Assembly: GCA_030430495.1 (NCBI GenBank)
Contig: JAUIKM010000005.1
Location: 150,670-214,669 of the forward strand
From: a bacterium
Lineage (GTDB): Bacteria; Bacteroidota; Ignavibacteria; Kapaibacteriales; UBA7675
Reading direction: 5' to 3'
Length of the DNA: 64,000 nt
The notes below the pieces were generated by a model, which saw nothing but the letters and a program-made list of their open reading frames with translations, did not search any database and was not told the DNA's origin. Positions 28,934 to 38,174 of the stretch are shown one piece after another. A program made the translations under genes and the position numbers. Positions within the stretch are counted from its first letter, which is position 1. The number at the start of each line of letters is the position of its first letter.

Positions 28934-29060
28934 GAGCGTTGTTTACTGGTTAACATTTCCGGACGGACTGTGTGTGGTGCATTCGGCGGCGGCGTCCGAT
29001 GTTCCCCGCCGGCTCTGCACCTGAGTTACAACAATCGGCTCTGTGGCATGCGGCTGGGAG

Positions 29061-31631
29061 TCACTGCACAAGTTTCATGTCTCCCAGTTCAACGACTCCG
29101 CCGTCGTTCCCAACGCTGAAGGTCTTCCGGACCGGCGGTAAACTCAGGCGTTGCAGTTGTTCAGTGTCAAATTGAAGTACATAGACACCAGGTCCAAAAC
29201 CGGATTCGTAGACGAGTCCGTCGCGGTAAACCTTGCCGCCGCGGACGGGCACGCCGTCTTTTTGTGCAACGGTGTAACGCAGACCGGCCGCGGGGCGGCC
29301 GTCGCCGAATGACGCGGCGCCTTCAACAATGGCCGCCGGGACCATCGGAATGTCGACGCGTTTGACGCGGTTGGGATCCGTGACAATGCTGAAGGTCCGG
29401 AACGCCGGCGCGAGCAGCGGATTGAGCAAAGACTCCGGGTTGACGCTGACGCGGTATTCGGTGTAAGGCAGCAGATCCAGAATCCGTATGACGCCGCTTT
29501 CGTCGCGTTCCACACGAACGGAGCGATCAAAACGCACTTCCGGCTCCGTCGCGATTTCCTCGCCTTCGTCGCGCCGGCCGTTGTTGTTCAGATCGCTGAA
29601 AAAACGCACCGCGACGGCCGCACCTTCCCTGAATTGCTGGTGTGATGGGTGAAAATCCTGTGCCATGTTTTCCATGGCAAGTCCGCCGCTGACTTCCACG
29701 CGGCGGCTGTCGCCTCTCTGTGAAATGTCGTATTCCGCTCGCGTCGTCAGCGGCGTCAGGTCATAACCAAGCGAAACACCGAAGCGCGGCGCGTTGTTGA
29801 CGAGATCGTATCTGAATTCGGCGGCAAGCCTGAATCCCCGCAGGTGCCAGGAGCGCTCCAGCCCGAAGTTCAACAGCTCAAAACTTTGCTGCGTGTGATT
29901 GTAGCGCAGTTCGGCGCCGAAGGCCTGCTGTTTAAGCCAGTCCGGCATGGGTAGAATTGCGCCGGGTGTTAAACGCGCGTTCAGGCGTGACTGATAACGC
30001 GCGCCGCTCGTGCCGCCCTCGGCGGCCTGTTGTCGACGCAGCGACCCGCGCAGCCTGATACCTTCGACTGCATACCGCGCGGCAATTTCCGAATCGCTGG
30101 ACAGGCGTGCGCCGCCGTCCATTTTCATCTCTGCGTCGATTTCCCAGCCGAGCCGCCGACCGAAGAGCGGCAGTGTGCCGGCGGCCTTGACACCTGCCTG
30201 CAGCAGCTCCGCGCGGGCGTCGCCGCCGGCGTCGTGTCGCCACTCAAGATCGCCGCCGAAGCGCAAGGCACGTCCGGCCTGCGTCTGAAACAAAAGGGTT
30301 GAACGCCTGAAGAGTTCGTGGCGAATTTCCGCCGTGCCGGCTTCGGACATCCGATAACGGAGGCCGGCTTCGTAGCGCAGCGTGCCGTCGCTGCCGAGTA
30401 TGGATGTTACATCCGTCGTGGCCAGCGCGGAGAGGCCGTAGGAGAAATCGGCCTGCGCCGGGAGCGAACCGTCCTCGCCGATGCCCGCCGTCAACGACCA
30501 GTCGAAGGTGCGTGCGCGCAGGAAGTCGCGCGGAACGAGTGAAGTGCCGAAGATCGTGTCGCGATCGCCGTAGCGGTTGTAGCGATGCAGTTCGTAGCGC
30601 TGCGCGCCGTACAGCAGCGGCAGCGTGAAGTCGACCAGACCGCTCGTGTCGCCGCGCTGCATGCCGATGTAGCGGTTGTTTAAGTACAATTCACATTCCC
30701 AGCCGTCCGGGCATTCCGCTTCCAACGTCGTTTCATCGAACTCGGCCTCGGGCATGAGGCGCCGCGTCGAAAGGTCGATGCCGTAAACCGTCTGGTCGTC
30801 AACAGCAAAAGAGCCCACGCGAATTTGTTGCAGCGCGGCTTCGCCGACGTACAGACGCCAGCGTCCGTTGAGGTTGATATTTTGTTCACCACCGTTGCGT
30901 TTAAGGGCGTTTACATCAAAACTGTAGTCGCCGGCGAACAGCTCGCCCAGGGTTTGCAGGCTCAGCGTCATACTGGAGTTCTGTTCACCCGTGCTGAAAT
31001 TCCGGTCCTGCCCGAGCCCGACTCTGTAGTTCACAAAACCGGCGTTGAACCAACTGACGGAACGCAGAAAACGCGCGCCGGGGGGCAACGCGTCCTCGTT
31101 TTTTTGCTCGAGACCACGCCGCCGTTTGCGTCTGGCGGCACCGTCGTCAATCGGAAAATTGTGTTGGGAGATGATCGAAGCGCGCAATTCGTTGAAGTTG
31201 AAGTTAATGGTAATGTCCAGCAGCAATTCAAGCGTTTGACTGTCCGCGTGCAGTTCAACCGCTCCGGCGAGCGTCAGAGCCTCACGTAAACGCGTGGTGT
31301 CGCTGCCGGCAATGACTGTGCCATCGGCGTGAAAACTCAAGTCGCTCCCGGCCCACTGCCGGTCGATCGTTGCCGTGCTGTCCTCCGCCCGGTAGGCAAA
31401 ACGTGCGCCGAGCGCGTTGCAGACTTCGCCGAGCGGCAGCAGCAATTCCATATCGTCGCTGAACAGCGCATCCACGTAGGTGCGCACAAGCCGTTTGTAC
31501 GACAGCTCAACGGCCATCTCTTCGTATGCCGCATTCAAACCCGTTGGCAAACAAAAAGTCATCGGTGCAATCAGAACAGCCGTCAAACAGGCGCGGATTA
31601 AACAAAAGTGTGTTCTCTGACGGCGTAACAT
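29061..31631 (-). CDS. Fimbrial usher of a chaperone-usher pathway
   Basis: The 856-residue protein has a signal peptide, then an N-terminal domain. A long barrel region with ELYLNNRYIGMQRGDTSGLV, YRYNRYGD-like turns and many amphipathic strands follows. Near the C terminus FSDLNNNGRRDEGEE is a Ca-binding, B-domain-like loop. Ushers form the outer-membrane pore through which chaperone-bound pilins pass. GGAGA precedes the ATG at 31631, 35 bp after the chaperone gene. It is closer to 'alternative' (CS1/archaic-like) ushers than to FimD, judging by low similarity and the unusual C-terminal domains. It is the last gene of the operon. Confidence 0.75.
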   Translation of the reverse strand: MLRRQRTHFCLIRACLTAVLIAPMTFCLPTGLNAAYEEMAVELSYKRLVRTYVDALFSDDMELLLPLGEVCNALGARFAYRAEDSTATIDRQWAGSDLSFHADGTVIAGSDTTRLREALTLAGAVELHADSQTLELLLDITINFNFNELRASIISQHNFPIDDGAARRKRRRGLEQKNEDALPPGARFLRSVSWFNAGFVNYRVGLGQDRNFSTGEQNSSMTLSLQTLGELFAGDYSFDVNALKRNGGEQNINLNGRWRLYVGEAALQQIRVGSFAVDDQTVYGIDLSTRRLMPEAEFDETTLEAECPDGWECELYLNNRYIGMQRGDTSGLVDFTLPLLYGAQRYELHRYNRYGDRDTIFGTSLVPRDFLRARTFDWSLTAGIGEDGSLPAQADFSYGLSALATTDVTSILGSDGTLRYEAGLRYRMSEAGTAEIRHELFRRSTLLFQTQAGRALRFGGDLEWRHDAGGDARAELLQAGVKAAGTLPLFGRRLGWEIDAEMKMDGGARLSSDSEIAARYAVEGIRLRGSLRRQQAAEGGTSGARYQSRLNARLTPGAILPMPDWLKQQAFGAELRYNHTQQSFELLNFGLERSWHLRGFRLAAEFRYDLVNNAPRFGVSLGYDLTPLTTRAEYDISQRGDSRRVEVSGGLAMENMAQDFHPSHQQFREGAAVAVRFFSDLNNNGRRDEGEEIATEPEVRFDRSVRVERDESGVIRILDLLPYTEYRVSVNPESLLNPLLAPAFRTFSIVTDPNRVKRVDIPMVPAAIVEGAASFGDGRPAAGLRYTVAQKDGVPVRGGKVYRDGLVYESGFGPGVYVLQFDTEQLQRLSLPPVRKTFSVGNDGGVVELGDMKLVQ

Positions 31632-31666
31632 GACTTCTCCGCACAAATGTTAATGCGTCCGTTTGG

Positions 31667-32518
31667 TCAGTTGCGGTCGATGCCGGAGTTCAGTTGAAAC
31701 GTCCAGGAAGTGGACAGCGGGTCCATGGCAATGACAAAACGATCTTCCAGGCCTTCGCGCTGCGGCGACAACTCAAAGTCGACGGTATAAAGCCCGGGCA
31801 GCAATTGATCGCGCTCAAATGCAAACTGTTTAACATTGTCAAAAAAGACGGCGGCGGGAGCGGTAATGCTGCGCACAACTTCGCCGGACGAATTTTTCAG
31901 GGTGCAGGTGGCGCTGCCGTAAAACGGAGGGTGTAGTTCACAGCTGATGGCGTGGCTGAGAATGACTTTGTCGTCCTCAAAATCCACCTTGTGGTCGCCG
32001 AGTGAAAGTTGCGGCGTCGGCGCGTCGTGTTTGAACAGAACGGGCACAACCTGTGCAATTGAAAAATCCAGTTGTGCGCCTACCTGCTGCGTACCTTCCG
32101 TCTGCAATTCAACGTTCGTGCGCGAGACAACCATTAAACGTCCCCAGAACGCGCCGTCGGGCAGGCCGGCGGGCGGACGAACCATTATGCGCACATTCTG
32201 CCGTTCGCCCGGCGCCAGGGTCATGCGCCGTGGAAACACTTTTGTCCATTTAATAAGTGAATAAACGCCTTTTTCTTCGCGCGGCTCGTAGTTGATAAAC
32301 ATCGTGCCGCTGCTGTCCAGATCTGGATAGGCAAAGCGCATCTGCAGGTCGACTTCGCGTACGTCGGAAGTCTGGTTAACAAGAATGACGGTCGCAATCG
32401 GCTGGTTTTTCTCGATAAATACCGAGGTCGGTGCAACGATCAACTGGGCCTGCAGGCTGACGGCAGCAATGACAAAACAAGAGATCAGAGCGGGGATCAG
32501 ACGGTAGCGGCTTGACAT
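31667..32518 (-). CDS. PapD-like periplasmic pilus chaperone
   Basis: The 283-residue protein has a signal peptide (1-24, SLQAQ). An immunoglobulin-like PapD N-terminal domain follows: LIVAPTSVFIEKNQPIATVILVNQ, MTLAPGERQNVRIMVRPP. Arg/Lys residues near the subunit-binding cleft are present, and a second beta domain continues to about residue 260. Chaperones of this type donate a strand to pilin subunits. CAGGAGAT precedes the ATG. It lies between the pilin terminator and the usher gene. Confidence 0.8.
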   Translation of the reverse strand: MSSRYRLIPALISCFVIAAVSLQAQLIVAPTSVFIEKNQPIATVILVNQTSDVREVDLQMRFAYPDLDSSGTMFINYEPREEKGVYSLIKWTKVFPRRMTLAPGERQNVRIMVRPPAGLPDGAFWGRLMVVSRTNVELQTEGTQQVGAQLDFSIAQVVPVLFKHDAPTPQLSLGDHKVDFEDDKVILSHAISCELHPPFYGSATCTLKNSSGEVVRSITAPAAVFFDNVKQFAFERDQLLPGLYTVDFELSPQREGLEDRFVIAMDPLSTSWTFQLNSGIDRN

Positions 32519-32568
32519 GGCATCTCCTGGTAAAAATGGAATGAGTGTTAAATTCAGTGGGTAAAAAT

Positions 32569-32601
32569 GAAAAAGGGGGAGTGAAGGCTCCCCCCTTTTT
32601 G
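32569..32601 (-). terminator. Terminator or attenuator between pilin and chaperone genes
   Basis: On the minus strand AAAAAGGGGGGAG pairs with CTCCCCCTTTTT around a 6-nt loop. It lies just after the pilin stop and before the chaperone gene. It would leave more pilin than chaperone/usher mRNA, a common arrangement in pilus operons. Confidence 0.85.
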
Positions 32602-32611
32602 CCGCCGGGTA

Positions 32612-33103
32612 TCACAGGTCGTATTCCACGTTGAAGGAAACCGTTCCCGTGTAGAATCCCGGAGCCTGATCGGCCGCTACGTCGATTGTTCCACCCAGAT
32701 AAAGGAAATGATTGCCGTCGCTGTTCAATGCCACCGCGCTGCCGCTTGCCATGGCCGATGCAGCTTGTGCATTGTCTGCCGCGTTGTTTTTAACGTCTTC
32801 GGAGAAGGGCAGTTGATTGCCGTCGATCGTTTCAAGATTGGCCGGGGAGGTGTAGCTGACGATGACGTCGTAGAATTCCTGACCCGTAATCGTCAGTTTA
32901 ACCGCGCGGCTGTCTTCCGTTTCGATCTTGACCTGGCCGATGCCCTGAGCGACCGTTCCGAAGTCGAGGTCCTGATTTTTCTCAATGCGCAGGGACTTAA
33001 TCACAACCGTCGTACATTGGACGTCTTCAGAAGCGTTATCCTGAGCAAAAGCGATTCCACTTGCGAATGCAAAGGCAGCGAGGGTAAGAATGATGCGTTT
33101 CAT
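32612..33103 (-). CDS. DUF4402-type major pilin subunit
   Basis: The 163-residue protein has a signal peptide (1-20, AFAQD). A DUF4402-like all-beta domain follows: LDFGTVAQGIGQVKIETED (about 45-63), VKLTITGQEFYDVIVSY, LYLGGTIDVAADQAPGFYTG, ending VSFNVEYDL. Such proteins are found as subunits of chaperone-usher pili in Bacteroidota and Proteobacteria. GGAG precedes the ATG at 33103. It is the first structural gene and is followed by a strong hairpin. Confidence 0.8.
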   Translation of the reverse strand: MKRIILTLAAFAFASGIAFAQDNASEDVQCTTVVIKSLRIEKNQDLDFGTVAQGIGQVKIETEDSRAVKLTITGQEFYDVIVSYTSPANLETIDGNQLPFSEDVKNNAADNAQAASAMASGSAVALNSDGNHFLYLGGTIDVAADQAPGFYTGTVSFNVEYDL

Positions 33104-33187
33104 AGTACATACTCCATGTGAATAAATGAGATAGAAATCAGATGCTATGCATCGTGTAATAATGTGTCTGTGTTGTTAACAAAGTTT

Positions 33188-33610
33188 TCAATGGTACATG
33201 CCGGTTCGGCCGTAGGAGCCAATCATAAGATCGTCCAGCGGCCCGCGGACAAAGATTCGTCGTATGGACTGAACGAGGGCGGAGTAATTCTCGAACTTGG
33301 GAATGTATCCTTCCGCGCCCAGTTCCAGCGCTTCTTCCATCGAACTCACGTAGTCGTCGGCAGTAAACATCACTACCGGAATGTGCTGCGTGTAGCGGCC
33401 CTGTTTTAACGTGCGCAGCAATTGGAGTCCGTCACGTCCGGGCATGTGCAGGTCGAGCAGAATAAGGTCGGGCTTTTCCGACACGGCCATGTTAAATCCC
33501 TCTTTGGCGTTCGGCGCGGAGAGTGCGACGTGACCGGCGTTTGTTAAACTGCGTTCCGCCCACATTCGCACACAGGCGTCGTCGTCGATCAACAGTATCT
33601 TCAGCTTCAT
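33188..33610 (-). CDS. Single-domain response regulator (CheY-like)
   Basis: The 140-residue receiver domain has the acidic pocket ILLIDDDA, phosphorylation site LLDLHMPGRDG, Thr in VVMFTADD and the conserved Lys in GYIPKFE. No output domain is present. TGGAG precedes the ATG at 33610; a GTG at 33622 is possible. It lies 84 bp upstream of the pilin gene in the same direction and downstream of a sigma-54-like promoter, so it may be co-expressed with the pili. Confidence 0.85.
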   Translation of the reverse strand: MKLKILLIDDDACVRMWAERSLTNAGHVALSAPNAKEGFNMAVSEKPDLILLDLHMPGRDGLQLLRTLKQGRYTQHIPVVMFTADDYVSSMEEALELGAEGYIPKFENYSALVQSIRRIFVRGPLDDLMIGSYGRTGMYH

Positions 33611-33685
33611 GGTCCGCTCCACCTGGTCTGATTTGTCGGCGCTTCCGGTTGATTAGAGTTTCGATCGCGTCGACATCCAGGACTG

Positions 33686-33706
33686 TACAAAGGGCGTGCC
33701 AATAAT
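33686..33706 (-). promoter_or_regulatory. Candidate sigma-54 (-24/-12) promoter
   Basis: On the minus strand the sequence reads TGGCACG-CCCT-TTGTA, matching the RpoN consensus TGGCACG-N4-TTGCA except for T in place of C in the -12 element. It points to the CheY-like gene, about 76 bp from its ATG. An inverted repeat, CGTGCC ... GGCACG, overlaps it (33697-33717). Another, TAACTA ... TAGTTA, lies at 33730-33754 and could be an activator site. An NtrC-type activator is encoded divergently at 36037. Confidence 0.6.
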
Positions 33707-33958
33707 GCCGGCACGTGGCGGCGATCGCCTAACTACAGGAAAATCAATTAGTTATGGAGACTGCCGTCGCGGGTCTACAACCTGTGCTCATTTCGGTGAA
33801 TTATCAACATCGTTTACAGTTTTTGGTGGTATCTGATGCCCCGAATGTGTATTTTCAGCGGCAAGGCGTGTAGTCATGCGGTCTGCCGAGTGCATGTACA
33901 CAGAGTTCATAGGCTGTAAACGCTGTTTATACCGGTCGCGGATCGACGCGGAGGGGAA

Positions 33959-36040
33959 ATGAGATATCGCGTATTGATTGCTGATGACGAACCGGCTTCG
34001 GCGCGTTTGCTGCGTCGCCTCGTGGAAAAGCTGAACCACGACGTTATTGCGCTGGCGTCAACCACCACGGAGGCCGTGGAACTGTGTGGCCTGGACAGGC
34101 CGGACATCGTCCTGATGGACGTGACATTCAAGTCGTCGGAATTGCAGGGGCCGGAGGCGGCCCTGCAGTTGTACGAGCAGTTTAATCTGCCGGTGATCTT
34201 TGTCAGCGCCATCGACGACGAACGTCTGTATCGCATCGTCGTAGAAGCCAAGGCTTACGGCTATATCGTCAAGCCGCCCGAACCGCATCAGCTGCGTTTG
34301 TCGTTGGAGCTCAGTTATCATCGCAATTCGCTGGAGCACAGGCTGCACAGCAGTCAGGCGCAGTTTGCGGCCGCCCTGCGCTCATCGCTCGACGCGGTGG
34401 TCACAATTAATGCGGAAGGCAATATCGTTGAATTTAACCCGGCGGCGGAATCGATTTTTGGCCGGCAGCGCTCTGAAGTCATCGGCCGCAGCATGTCTCA
34501 CATCATTATCCCGCCCAAATACCGCACCTTGCACGCGGAAGGCCTTGCGCGCTATTTTGCCACCGGTGAAGGACCGGTACTCGGCCGCCGTATTGAAATT
34601 GAAGCCATGCGCCACGACGGCGAGGTGTTTCCTGTTGAACTTGCCATCAATCCCTTTACTGTTGACGGCCGGGTCTTTTTTACGGCCTATGTGCGCGATA
34701 TTACGGAACGCAAGGCTGTTGAACAGTCGATCAAACAGCGCGATCGACTTTTGAGCGGCGCGGCGCGCGCCACGGATGCACTGCTGCAGTCCTCCGATTT
34801 TGATTCGGCTATTCAACGGACGCTCAGCATTCTGGGCGAAACCATCGAAGCCGGCTCCATTTGTGTGTTTGGCGGGGTGGACTATGTTAATACGCCGGTG
34901 TCCGCTCAGATTGACTACATTTGGTCGGGCAAGGACAGCTCGACGGCGGCGCGGCCGGCCGGAATTCCGCCGGAGTTGCTGCAGCTGATTGAGACGCATC
35001 GCGCAACGCTTGCAAAGGGCGCGCCTGTGGAGACCGACATTGTCTTTGCTGATCCTGACCAATCCGAATGCCTTTCTTGTTTGTCATTGATGTTGCTGCC
35101 TTTCGGTATGAACGACTCGTTTACGGGCCTGCTGATCATCGGCTTCGGAGACTCTGTCAAATCCTGGGCTTCCGGCGAATCTGAAATTCTGCAGTCCCTG
35201 GCCGGGAGTATCGGCGGCGCTTATGCCCGCCGCCGGACGCTGGAGGAGTTGCAGGAATCGCGTCGCTCGCTGCAGGAAAAAGTCGCGGCGCTTAAACAAC
35301 GCGAGGAAGAGCTGCGGCAGACGACGGCGCTGCTCGTGCGGCGTGAAAAGCTGGCAAACCTCGGTTCGATCGCCGGGATGATTGCTCATGAGATCAACAG
35401 TCCGCTCGGCGCCATTATTAACAGCGCCGAACGGTTGAAGGCCGAAGAAATCGATGCGGAGGCGCGCGAACGCAATACAAACCTGATACTCAAAGCGGGC
35501 ATCCGCTGTAAAAGTGTCGTCGGCAAATTTTTGCTGAGCGTGCGTCCGTCCGCCGAGAAAAACGTTTGCCGGTTGGGCGTTGTGCTCGAAGACTGGTTTG
35601 AGCTGTACGGCAAACACTTTGAACATCTGGGCATTGACGTCAGGGCGCATCGCGACGGCGACTGCACGATCGGACTGGACTATACCGAGTGCAGTCAGAT
35701 TCTGACAAATCTGATGTTCAATGCACGTGATGCGCTGCTGGACGCCGGTGTTAAACAACCGCTCGTCGAGGTTTCAATCTCTTGTGACCGGCAATACGGG
35801 CGTATCGATATTCGCGACAACGGTCCTGGTTTTGCGAACAACATTCTCACAAGCGCTCTGGATCCCTTTGTGACGAGCAAGGGAGAAGGCAAGGGGACGG
35901 GGTTGGGTTTGTTTATTGTGCAGAATATCGTGTCGAGCGCCGGAGGCGTTCTGCAGTACGGGAATCTCAATGGCGGGGCGCACGTGGAAATTCATATTCC
36001 AATAGCGGACGAACAGGCAGCGGCGGGAGGTACGGAATGA
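33959..36040 (+). CDS. Hybrid cytoplasmic sensor kinase (REC-PAS-GAF-HisKA-HATPase)
   Basis: The 693-residue protein begins with a receiver domain (Asp54 in VLMDV). A PAS domain (about 135-250, DAVVTINAEGNIVEFNPAAE), a GAF-like region (about 260-425) and a coiled coil follow. Then come the phosphoacceptor IAHEINSPLGA (His477) and ATPase motifs NARDAL, DNGPGF and GKGTGLGLFI. There is no membrane segment, so it senses an internal signal or receives phosphate through its own receiver domain. GAGGGG precedes the ATG. Its stop overlaps the following activator gene by 4 bp, so they form a two-component pair. Confidence 0.9.
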   Translation: MRYRVLIADDEPASARLLRRLVEKLNHDVIALASTTTEAVELCGLDRPDIVLMDVTFKSSELQGPEAALQLYEQFNLPVIFVSAIDDERLYRIVVEAKAYGYIVKPPEPHQLRLSLELSYHRNSLEHRLHSSQAQFAAALRSSLDAVVTINAEGNIVEFNPAAESIFGRQRSEVIGRSMSHIIIPPKYRTLHAEGLARYFATGEGPVLGRRIEIEAMRHDGEVFPVELAINPFTVDGRVFFTAYVRDITERKAVEQSIKQRDRLLSGAARATDALLQSSDFDSAIQRTLSILGETIEAGSICVFGGVDYVNTPVSAQIDYIWSGKDSSTAARPAGIPPELLQLIETHRATLAKGAPVETDIVFADPDQSECLSCLSLMLLPFGMNDSFTGLLIIGFGDSVKSWASGESEILQSLAGSIGGAYARRRTLEELQESRRSLQEKVAALKQREEELRQTTALLVRREKLANLGSIAGMIAHEINSPLGAIINSAERLKAEEIDAEARERNTNLILKAGIRCKSVVGKFLLSVRPSAEKNVCRLGVVLEDWFELYGKHFEHLGIDVRAHRDGDCTIGLDYTECSQILTNLMFNARDALLDAGVKQPLVEVSISCDRQYGRIDIRDNGPGFANNILTSALDPFVTSKGEGKGTGLGLFIVQNIVSSAGGVLQYGNLNGGAHVEIHIPIADEQAAAGGTE

Positions 36041-37500
36041 ATATCGACAACTCCATGAAAAACACGGAAGCCGTTCCGGTTAACATTCTGGTGGTGGAAG
36101 ACGACGAATTTGCGATGGAGAACATCCTGATCACATTTGACGGCGACGACTGGAAACTCACCCCGACGGGTACGGCGCAGCAGGCCCTTAACAAACTGGA
36201 GCAGCGGGAATTTGATTTGCTGATTACGGACGTCAAGCTGCCCGGGATGAATGGCATCAGTCTGGTTGAAGAATGTATCCGCCGCGGCCGGGAGATGAAA
36301 TACATTGTGATAACCGGCTACGCGGACGAAGAGTCGGTCATCCGCGCGCTGCAGTTGGGCGTCAACGAATTCCTCAAAAAGCCCTATCGCAATCACGAGC
36401 TGCGCGCAGCCGTGCAGCGACAGCTTGACACGCTGGCATTGGAGCGCGAAAACAAACGTCTGCATCAACGCCTGGAGCGTGAAAACGCCGTGCTGCGCGA
36501 CCAGGTGAGGCAGGCCGACGGCAACGCTCCGCAGAGCGGCATTGTGGGAACCTCGCCGGCAATGTTAAAGAATGTCAGGCAGGCGGACAAAGTGGCGCAG
36601 TTTGCCGTTAATGCAATGATCAACGGTGAGAGTGGAACCGGAAAGGAGGTCTTTGCGCAATACATTCACCGCACCGGCGTGCGCAGCAGCGGACCGTTCA
36701 TTCCCGTTAACTGTGCCGCGCTGTCGGCGTCGCTGATTGAGTCGGAGTTGTTCGGCTACGAAAAGGGCGCGTTTACCGGCGCCAACCAGGCGCGCGCCGG
36801 CCTGTTTGAAGCAGCCGACGGCGGTATTCTGTTTCTGGACGAAGTGACCGAACTGCCTTTTGATTTGCAGGCCAAACTGCTGCGCAGTCTGGAAACGCAG
36901 ACCATCCGCCGGCTGGGCGGCAGCGAACTGATAAAAGTCGACGTGCAGGTGTTAAGCGCCTGCAACCGCGACATTCCGGAAGCAATTGAGCAGAAGCAAT
37001 TTCGCGAGGATCTCTATCACCGCCTCGCCACGGTCGAGCTCACGCTGCAGCCCCTGCGCGAGCGCATGCAGGATTTTGACCTTCTGTTGAACCACTTTGT
37101 GGAGCGTCTGCAGCCACGCTACAACATTCCATTCCCGCCGATGCCGGCGGATATTAACGAGCGGCTCAAGTCGTTGCCCTGGCGCGGCAACGTGCGTCAG
37201 CTGGTGAACTTTGTTAACAAGTGGTATCTGTTCGGTGACAGTGCCACGGTGACAGACATTGAACGCTGGCTGGGCGCGGATCAGGACCAGAGCGATAGTG
37301 TACCGCTCAAAAGCTGGATGCGTTTTGACTTTGTCGAAGGCAATATGCGTGAGCTCGAGTTCGCCAAGGAAGCCCTGTTGCGCAAAGCCCTGCAGGAAGC
37401 CGGAGGCAACAAGTCCAAAACGGCCCGTCGCCTGGGGGTATCCTATCAGGGCCTGTTGAAAATGTTAAAGAAAATCGAACCGGCCGAGCAGGATGTTTAA
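36037..37500 (+). CDS. NtrC-type sigma-54-dependent response regulator
   Basis: The 487-residue protein has a receiver domain (Asp65 in LLITDVKLPG), an AAA+ domain with Walker A GESGTGKE (about 197), the sigma-54-contacting GAFTGA loop (244-249), Walker B GGILFLDEV and FREDLYHRL. A Fis-type HTH follows (GNKSKTARRLGVSYQGLL, about 462-479). It activates RpoN promoters after phosphorylation, probably by the upstream kinase. The divergent sigma-54-like promoter at 33686-33706 and the pilus genes beyond it are likely targets. Confidence 0.92.
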   Translation: MNIDNSMKNTEAVPVNILVVEDDEFAMENILITFDGDDWKLTPTGTAQQALNKLEQREFDLLITDVKLPGMNGISLVEECIRRGREMKYIVITGYADEESVIRALQLGVNEFLKKPYRNHELRAAVQRQLDTLALERENKRLHQRLERENAVLRDQVRQADGNAPQSGIVGTSPAMLKNVRQADKVAQFAVNAMINGESGTGKEVFAQYIHRTGVRSSGPFIPVNCAALSASLIESELFGYEKGAFTGANQARAGLFEAADGGILFLDEVTELPFDLQAKLLRSLETQTIRRLGGSELIKVDVQVLSACNRDIPEAIEQKQFREDLYHRLATVELTLQPLRERMQDFDLLLNHFVERLQPRYNIPFPPMPADINERLKSLPWRGNVRQLVNFVNKWYLFGDSATVTDIERWLGADQDQSDSVPLKSWMRFDFVEGNMRELEFAKEALLRKALQEAGGNKSKTARRLGVSYQGLLKMLKKIEPAEQDV

Positions 37501-38174
37501 TTCGGCTCCCACTCTTCGCAGGTATCGCAGTCGAGCGTCAATGTGACGGAAACGGGCGCGGTGCCGGGAACGCTTGAACTGGCCGTAAACTCTATTGTTT
37601 TGGACGTGCCGCAGAGCAGGTATTCACTGACCGTGAACCGCATCTCAGAAAACGTTGTTGGGAGAGAGTCGGCCGGATTGGGTGTGTTGTTGATGCCGCC
37701 CCAGCCCGATCCGCTGCCTGCGCCGCTTTCCGTCCAGGTGATGGTAGCATCGCCGTTTTCGCCGTGCCAGTAATCGTAAAATTCGTCATTCGTTTTGCTG
37801 CTGCCGCTGCCGGGTTCAATGTTAAAAGCAACGACAAAGAAAAAGTGGCACGCGTCGCAGGAGGGAAAACAACCTTCGTTGTCTTCGTGGAGGATGCCGA
37901 CTTCGCAGAACGATTCGCCGTCGCGCGTTTCGGGATTGTTAACTGTGACGTCCGCCCCGCCGGGAATTTCAAATTGGTGGCGTCCGGCGACTGAGAAGAT
38001 GCGCGGGCCGGGAGTTTGGACCACGCGAATGAACACCGGACTTTGATTCGTCTGCACCGCGTGGCGGAAAAATGAACCGTCGCTGTTTGTTGTGTTTCTG
38101 TCGGCGCTGAACAAAGTGGCGTTGCAGGCCATACTCAGCAAAACCACGTATAAAACTCGGATGATCGTCGGCAT
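37497..38174 (-). CDS. Secreted beta-rich protein, unknown
   Basis: The 225-residue product has a signal peptide (1-24). The mature part is rich in Ser, Thr, Gly and Asn with three Cys pairs (for example CFPSCDACHF and LDCDTCEEW), suggesting disulfides. No family was recognised. The gene converges on the NtrC-type regulator and its stop codon overlaps the regulator's by 4 bp, so readthrough could interfere. Confidence 0.6.
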   Translation of the reverse strand: MPTIIRVLYVVLLSMACNATLFSADRNTTNSDGSFFRHAVQTNQSPVFIRVVQTPGPRIFSVAGRHQFEIPGGADVTVNNPETRDGESFCEVGILHEDNEGCFPSCDACHFFFVVAFNIEPGSGSSKTNDEFYDYWHGENGDATITWTESGAGSGSGWGGINNTPNPADSLPTTFSEMRFTVSEYLLCGTSKTIEFTASSSVPGTAPVSVTLTLDCDTCEEWEPN

